From: Platerodrilus igneus
Lineage: Eukaryota > Arthropoda > Insecta > Coleoptera > Lycidae
Length of the DNA: 64,000 bases
Reading direction: 5' to 3'
Assembly: GCA_036346225.1 (NCBI GenBank)
Contig: JARFIW010000139.1
Location: 7,998,001-8,062,000 of the forward strand
Below, piece by piece: positions 58,066-64,000 of the stretch. Under the pieces are notes generated by a model, which was not told where the DNA came from, made no database searches, and was given only the letters and a program-made list of their open reading frames with translations. Position numbers and translations under genes: made by a program. The stretch's first letter is position 1; each line of letters begins with the position of its first letter.

Positions 58066-58340
58066 GGGAAAAAAAAATAAAATTTGCTGTTGTTCTGGAA
58101 CACTTCAGAGGATATTCTCCTCACCACTTAGGCTGAAGTGAACCTTTCCAACCTATAATTTACTATATTGTTGCTTTAAACACTATCGAGGATATTCTCC
58201 TCACCCGCAGGCTAGTGTTCTCAACAACAAACAAGTAAATTATAGGTTGGAAAGGTTCACTTCAGCCTAAGTGGTGAGGAGAATATCCTCTGAAGTGTTC
58301 CAGAACAACAGCAAATTTTTTTTTTTTTCCCCTTCCCCTA

Positions 58341-58386
58341 CACTGATGATGACCACATAGTGGTCAAAATACGTATCTAGTAATTT
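58341..58386 (+). ncRNA. Hammerhead-ribozyme-like motif, right arm (core mutated)
   Basis: Inverted partner of the left motif: CTGATGA at 58343-58349, the same stem II, but AAAA at 58366-58369 in place of GAAA. Loss of the conserved core G should abolish cleavage. ACGTATCTAGTAA follows as in the left arm. Confidence 0.6.
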
Positions 58387-59259
58387 AAATATTTTTTGTG
58401 GTTAAGGGTTTTTATTTAATTTTATTCTAGTATGATGTTGAAATAATGTGTTTGTGATGATTAAATTGTTGTTGTTGCAAAATTCTACCAGCGTATTTCC
58501 CCTGTCGTTTCTCGTGCCTAAACCAAATAAGCTTATTACCGCTCCTTCTCTACCCTCACCTACCACTTCCGCAATTATTAAATTTTCATATCCTTTTATT
58601 TATCTTAATATGTCGGCGATATCTTTGTAGATTGCTTTCTCACTGTGGCTAGAGGTGGGCATGTATACTTGTTTAATTACCGTTTTTACCGGTTTAGATT
58701 CTAATCACCGCACTTCGCTGATCTCTACTATGTCTAGTGATAACCTATTCATTTCGGTTTTTAGGTTCTCTAGCTTACCTACTTGTTTCATACTTCTAAC
58801 ATTCCACTCTCCGATTCGCAAAATGTTCCCGACTATTATTCTGAACTTTTAGATTGCATCCTCCGAAATAGTCCTCTCCCGGTGATACGAATGGAGGACT
58901 ATTTTAACTCCGGAATCTTTTACCCCAGAGAATGCCTTCATGTTTATTAAAATTTAAGTACGCTGCTTGAGAGGTAATGTGATGGTCTCCTGTTGCCTTC
59001 CACATCGTGGCAGCATGTCCTACACTGCCATACCGACTCCTATGGTCTCTGTCAATCTAAGTACCGAAGGAACCGTTGTCCTTTTTCGAGGATTCGTATT
59101 AGTGTGGTTCCTCACTAACGTCCCTTCTACTTTGGTTGGACCTGTAGTTTTGCTCTTTAGCTCATTACAATACGCAAGCCACTTCACCTGTTTTAGTAAT
59201 CTAGACCTTTGGCAAGGTGCAGGTGGAAATGGTTACTAGTAGAGGAAAATCAGGCAACC

Positions 59260-59830
59260 CAGGCCCACATTTCCACCAGCATCCACATTTCCACACACAT
59301 CTGGACCAAAAAGTTTTCTTCGACTAACCATTTTTCATCTTTCGAGATAAATATCTCTTAAATTTTTCATCTTTCGAGATAAATGAGCATCCACATTTCC
59401 ACACACGAGATAAACCTATTTTAAGATTTTTTACCGCTAACATTCTGGACCAAATAGTTTTCTTCGACTAGCCATTTTTTTATCTTTCATCTGAACCAAA
59501 TAGTTTTCTTTGTCTAGCCAACGCATCTTTCGAGATAAACCTATCTTGTTTGGTATCAATTAACAATAGAATTTTCTCAGCTACCCGAATCTCTAAGAAT
59601 TTTCAGATTGCACCATCCCTAAGGGAGCTACCCCAATTTTAAGATTTCTTACCAAGACCGATTTCTAACCGTCCGCATAAATTTTTTTAGTCATGCGATA
59701 CATCTTGTTAGCTTAGAATTTTACGCAGAATTCGAATCTGCAAACAGATTTGAAATCGGACCACGCCCTGCAAAGTTATACTTTAAGCTCTTTTGCTCGT
59801 ATATATTTAACTCCATTTTTAAAACCTTTT
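59260..59830. repeat. Subterminal region of element delta
   Basis: Repeated short words (CATTTCCAC; AAATAGTTTTCTT three times, at about 59307, 59453 and 59498; TCTTTCGAGATAAA four times) followed by one satellite-like unit (about 59520-59800) of the family at 27240-28300. Confidence 0.85.
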
Positions 59831-62800
59831 CGCTACCCAAGGTATATGCTTTAACCAACACAAAAATTAAGAACACAAAAGTTTAATAATTTATTTATCC
59901 AATTTACAGTTTAATAAACTATTACAATTTTTACAAAGTATAGCATTATTTCCTGTGTGTAGCCGAAAGTTTAATCTGTAACAAAAAGAAATTAATAGGT
60001 TGTTTAAATAGACCTGTAACAAAATGAGATTAATGTAAAAAAGAGGAGACGTGTTTTCAGTCAATAAAACATATTGTTGTTAACAATATGTTTTACCGTC
60101 CAGCGACACCACGTGGAGGTAAACACATGCCGCCGGGAACAAAGGAAATTTTAAGGATGGGGGAGGGTAGATATGCTTATAACTAACTTACATACTATAT
60201 ATACACAATAAAATATAAACAACTTAACCTATATCCTTATGCCCCATGCATATGTTGATATGCTTCCGGGGATGACGTAACGCTTGTCATCTGCGCCCGA
60301 TAAACTGATTTTATTAATAAGCTGTGTATAAAGTTGGTGTTTCTTACTCCGGATTGATACCATCGTATTCATGAGGGCATCTCTATTATTAATAACAACA
60401 TCCCTAAAACTATCTACACTAATCCCCGCCACCACATTACGACTAACACCCTTAATCTTTTTAACAATGTCTTTCTCACTAATAATGCAGTAGGACTTAG
60501 CCCTACTACCGACGAACTCCAACACCAAATCCCACAAAACTCGTCCTTAAACTTACCCAACACCTTTTGTTTATAAGTGGTATATTGTATTTATTGTTTG
60601 GAGGGTAATCACTTGTATCAAAATGCTCAATGTTCGCACTAATGTCACTGTATAAGTCTGGCGTCTCAACACTATAAACTAAAGAGTCTGTATCCGTATA
60701 AAGCAGGGACAATCTGGGACCATACAGAGGAACCATGGTACTGTAGTGAAACTCATACATAAGAGTTTTGGACAAATCTAAAATTGACAATCCTGCATAG
60801 ATTGGTTTATTATAATTAATTTTAACACGATCCATCTGTATAATCGCCAGATTTTCCCCCAACACGGTACAACTGTTAAAGTTAGGTTTAGCTATTAGTC
60901 CACTCGCGCACAACTTTTGTCCCTCGTGCTCCCACCGCGACACAATCTTGACATCGATCCTTTTGTCCACGTTCTCCATTGTTTTACCAAAACCGCATTG
61001 TTCATAAGTTTGAAAAATCTTTTTCAAACGCGTTAGCGGCAGAGGTACGGAGATTCGTGTTGAGATCAATGTAGGGTTTGAGCCACGGTGATTGCTCGAA
61101 CTCCAACACACGGTGAACTGTAGTTAATTGTAGACCATTGCGCAGAGCCTGTTGAAGTGCTCGGTAATGGATTACATATTTCTTCTTATCAAAAAGTGTG
61201 GTGAGTAGCTTTGGAGTCCTAGAAGACAGTGTTGGTGGAACCATGGTCTCGGGGCAGAAAGGCAAGTCGTTATGCAAATCCTGAAGCTGTTGTGGGTAGT
61301 GCAGATCAACCTCTAGGATGTACCCATATTGTGTGTAATGGGGATATTCAAAATGTTATCTTTCAGATGGTTAACCTGATCGATGTTTAACCACCTGAAA
61401 ACCCATGTGGTAGTGGTTGACTCATAGCCCATCCATATAGGTTGTTGGCATCGAGGTATGTCAAGTACATGGAGGGTTCACTGGGTTGTACTCCTCCATA
61501 TACTTGTTGTTGGCACGAGCATACCGATGACTACACTGAGTGAGACCACCTCTAATGCCTTTCTTAATAAAGTGGTGCATATCAACATCGGTTAATAACT
61601 CCAACTTCACCTCAGTGTGTTTCAGCATTGCATCAAAGGCGAGAGAAGGAGCTGTCACGTACTGAGCCGGGTCGAGATTGTACGTACTTAGACAAACGTT
61701 TCTGAAATTTTCAAAAACGTCTGCCAACAGTAGAACATCGCTCTTTAAATACAGATCGCTGTATTCACCCAAGTTTCGTAGTGAAACTCCTCCACACCTT
61801 CTGCGCATGTTTATAATCCGCATCGCTAATAGTCGTAGAAGATAAGTCGTTGAAGAAAGCATGTTTTGCGGGCAAAGAGGTTTCATTCAATACACTTACA
61901 TCAGAAATGTATGAATACGGGAAAACACCTTTCCTCGTCAGCAAACTACGCGATCTGTCGTCTGAGAAAAATTTTGGACCTCAACAAACTGTTGAGGTTC
62001 TAAATTCTTCGTCAACTTATCCAACGATGATGCCATAAAACGAAGCGAATCTATGAAACGCAGCTGGATCGTTGAATTGTGATCATCTTCAGTATCTGCA
62101 TCTCCTGCTAATCGAACATACTTCGTAAATGAAATATATCGTTCCTTATTGTTGGGGATCACCTCTACACGTTCTTTATCACATCCTAGCTCCCTTACGA
62201 TAAAATGTCCATCGTAACCACTCAAATTGTGAAGAATCACTGGGATAAATTTAGGTACCGTGTATTTAATGTTGCATTGGGAGTGTGCGGCAAAGCGAAA
62301 TCTCCTGAGAGGTGGCAGTGATCCCTCACCCTCTCATTTCCCAAAGGCTGCTTACAGATGCCACACTCCTCAACCATATGAAACAACAACTCATCTAGGG
62401 GTTCCATTGGAAGCATGGGGTGTTTGTTTTAAAATTTTTCCCAATCGTTGGGCTTCCTCTTTCATCTTTTCCATAAAACTTTTGCGGCTTCAGGTCCTCT
62501 GTACAGTTCAAATTTGTTAAACGAGTCATCGTATGAACATTTGATATAGTATGCAAAACTGAAGGGTTCGTGGTGTTGTGTGCTGTTGGTGAAGGAAGAG
62601 GTGGGATCCGGAACTGCAGAGCTAATAGGCTTCAACACACTTTCGAAGTCAGCATAAATCACGAACGGTACCCGCATTTGTTTGTGGATGTTGGTGAACT
62701 CTACAATGTTGTTGAAGTGGTTCGGCATGGTTGTCACCTACATGGTTGCAGTCGTTTGTTGAGTGTTGGTGTAATTTGTCTTCGGATGGAAAAACACCAA

Positions 62801-63299
62801 GCATCCATCGCAAATCCATTTGCGGGTATGCTCACGAGAGATCTGCTTACCCACTAGCTTCCCCAAATCTTTGATCCAACAGTAGTGGGACTTGCATCCA
62901 TCCTGAATGTACAGTAGGTTCACATGCCGAACCCTTTTATTAGCGGTGAAATGTAGTGGTCCAACGATGGACTTGCCTTCTACCCCAAAGACGTTGATGC
63001 TGATGTCGTTCTGCTCCTCAAACCTGGGAATGTCCTTTATGGGCATCGGGAACAGTACTCCTGTTACGTCGAGTACCGTGCTGTAATGCGGGTAGCTCGA
63101 TACACGATAAGTGTGCTCGTTAACGGGGTGTAGGGCTGCCACAACACACCACGCAAAACATGCATTGTCTTGATTCTGGATGTTAATGATGGCTCCTTAT
63201 CCTGAATCCATTTGGGAAGCTCGATGTAGGAGGATCCGCGCATTGGTTGGTACTTGTTAACATTTACCTCCAAGTACAACGCCTGTTTCAGAGTCCATC

Positions 63300-63344
63300 C
63301 TAAAATTTAATAATTAGAAAAAATTAATAATTGTAGAAACTAAC
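63300..63344 (-). other. Putative 45-nt intron in the delta polymerase gene
   Basis: Donor GTTAGT after codons for DS plus one base; acceptor TTTTAG. Removing it joins the two flanking frames in phase 1 (DSG then WTLKQAL). Very AT-rich inside. Confidence 0.6.
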
Positions 63345-63608
63345 CAGAATCACGTTCTTGGAACTCGTCCGACTTAGCTGACATCCTCTCCACAAAGGTG
63401 TTGTAGACCGCTCCCAGGTCACTGGAGGAGGTGACCACAACATTTCGAGTGTTGAAAGATTTAATATCTTCAACACCCTCTGCCGCAGCCATCTTGGTGT
63501 AGTCACCAAACAACTCGCAATTAACCTTGAGGGAGGTGTGTATAGCCAGCTGTTCCCTGACTAAGGCTATGAACCTCTCCTTCTGCTCGCATAGAAAATC
63601 CAATAGAC

Positions 63609-63657
63609 CTAAAAATACAAACTAAGCAAACACAAAATACTTATAAAAAATACATAC
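63609..63657 (-). other. Putative 49-nt intron in the delta polymerase gene
   Basis: Donor GTATGT and acceptor TTTTTAG flank an AT-rich 49 bases, phase 1, between IKNANTS and LLDFLCEQ. The homologous position in element alpha is continuous coding sequence (about 13950), which supports an intron or insertion here. Confidence 0.65.
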
Positions 63658-64000
63658 CACTAGTATTAGCATTTTTAATTCTGTATGTCGCGATTCGACT
63701 TTTGAACGCGGTCGCTACTACTTCACACCGCCATCCAGGACACGGCTAGCAGCGGTCTTGTGCGCGTTAGATCGCTGGTGGGCTACCAAGTTGACAACGT
63801 CCACATTGCATTCCGCACATCTCCGCGACTTCTTGGGGGCAGGTCCCTCAACCGTTGGTGCGGTCGGTCGTTTGATCCCAGATGGTCCGGCAACGGGGAC
63901 AACCACACCATGTTGGGCGTCCTTGTGCCGTTTTAGGCTATCCTTCCGCGAGAAGGATGCAGGGCATGCATCGCAAACAAAAGACCGGTGGTTTCGATCC

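Larger units (their letters stand above)
57949..58424. mobile_element. Foldback element with hammerhead-like arms, 12-bp target duplication
   Basis: 476 bp lie between two copies of TTCTAGTATGAT (57937-57948 and 58425-58436). RTE copy A has the site once (TTCTAGCATGAT, about 54560). Arms 57978-58162 and 58236-58426 are near-perfect inverted repeats around a 73-bp loop. Within each arm CACTTCAG...CTGAAGTG and GAGGATATTCTCCTC form smaller hairpins, and the loop holds a third, diverged version. The left end has about 29 extra bases not in the right arm. No protein. Confidence 0.85.
55851..59221 (-). pseudogene. RTE-clade LINE copy B: nearly full length, broken
   Basis: Minus strand order: leader (59221-58930); endonuclease remnants (58855-58440 and 57948-57840) split by a foldback; an internal deletion of roughly 480 bp relative to copy A near 57836; reverse transcriptase 57830-56960 with RQGCALSPLIFNLYIEDAM and, further on, the C-terminal domain (KTKVLICKGGKN, VKDFCYLGSQITQDGKS, MLKTYVWSIALYGCEVWTVG, EMWCYRRIIKIS, then ILRHEEIVRNILEAEIGKK); 3' untranslated region to about 55860 with the GGCAGCC...GGCTGC hairpin near 56010. 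Frameshifts and stops are frequent. It provides uninterrupted reference sequence for insertions in other RTE copies in the window. Confidence 0.85.
59238..64000. mobile_element. Polinton-like element delta, right end outside the window
   Basis: Left terminus AGTAGAGGAAAATCAGG at 59238, aligning with the other AGTAG ends as far as CCAGCATCC. Inside follow a subterminal unit, the polymerase 3' flank and a polymerase pseudogene on the minus strand. Capsid, ATPase and integrase genes, if present, lie beyond 64000. The hexamer before it is GTTACT; the matching duplicate cannot be seen. Confidence 0.75.
60229..64000 (-). pseudogene. Zinc-finger plus protein-primed-type DNA polymerase B gene (delta), partial
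   Basis: The minus-strand gene enters from beyond 64000 with C2H2 fingers (FVCDACPASFSRKDSLKRH; RCAECNVDV...H), a linker (GPSGIKRP), then a conserved domain (SRIATYRIKNANT; FLCEQKERFIALV; DIKSFNTRNVVVTS). Then the polymerase: KDIPRFEEQND, exonuclease motifs VIYADFESV (about 62660) and NLSGYDGHFIVRELG (about 62220), [29 protein letters not shown], palm motif with LDANNLYGWAMSQP (about 61430), [37 protein letters not shown] (about 60695), and C-terminus ending AWGIRI at 60229. This is the DNA_pol_B_2 type used by Polintons and adintovirus-like elements. Several frameshifts and an in-frame stop at about 62738 show it is dead. Two short intron-like gaps lie at 63609-63657 and 63300-63344. Confidence 0.85.

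Noticed and set aside
53298..59240. Plus-strand frames of 60-194 codons
   Set aside because: They lie antisense to the RTE coding sequence, which has the recognisable domains on the minus strand.

Overview
This 64-kb window looks like gene-poor, AT-rich nuclear DNA of an arthropod, most likely an insect. I see no intact host gene. Almost everything recognisable is a decayed mobile element: a pogo/Tigger-type transposase, a BEL/Pao integrase fragment, an R1/Jockey-type LINE tail, several RTE-clade LINE copies, Polinton/Maverick-like (adintovirus-like) elements, tRNA-derived SINE-like heads, foldback elements, and a family of about 2-kb LTR-like units next to (AT)n tracts. The mix of families, intron-like gaps of 45-49 nt and abundant AT microsatellites are the reasons for suggesting an insect; the species cannot be named.

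Layout. 1-3 kb: an open partial frame at the left edge, then two nearly identical LTR-like arms in inverted orientation, one with a primer-binding-site-like motif and a 16-bp tandem array. 3.2-4.7 kb: pogo-like transposase pseudogene. 8.8-11.3 kb: BEL integrase fragment, GT-rich satellite, R1/Jockey-type fragment. 11.86-18.28 kb: Polinton-like element alpha, in which a zinc-finger N-terminus is fused to the last residues of a family-B DNA polymerase by a large internal deletion. 18.3-20.5 kb: RTE fragments. 22.0-27.0 kb: a nuclease-like transposon gene split by Polinton-like element beta (22148-26009; packaging ATPase, capsid-like and small OB-like genes; near-perfect 6-bp target duplication) and cut at its other side by Polinton-like element gamma (27018 to about 30130; non-coding, satellite arms). 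32-49.3 kb: divergent 2-kb units with promoter and poly(A) signals, separated by (AT)n, plus two copies of a 550-bp repeat, a second copy of the RTE composite and a tRNA-like SINE pair. 53.3-59.2 kb: two RTE elements in head-to-tail order on the minus strand, one interrupted by a SINE-like insert and the other by a foldback carrying hammerhead-ribozyme-like sequences in both arms. 59.24-64 kb: Polinton-like element delta with a zinc-finger plus polymerase pseudogene running off the right edge.

The most informative theme is nesting. Because related copies sit in the same window, several insertion junctions can be read to the base against an uninterrupted paralogue or an interrupted reading frame. 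The Polinton-like copies share 5'-AGTAG termini and each keeps a different part of the ancestral gene set, so they look like a series of internal-deletion derivatives of related virus-like transposons.
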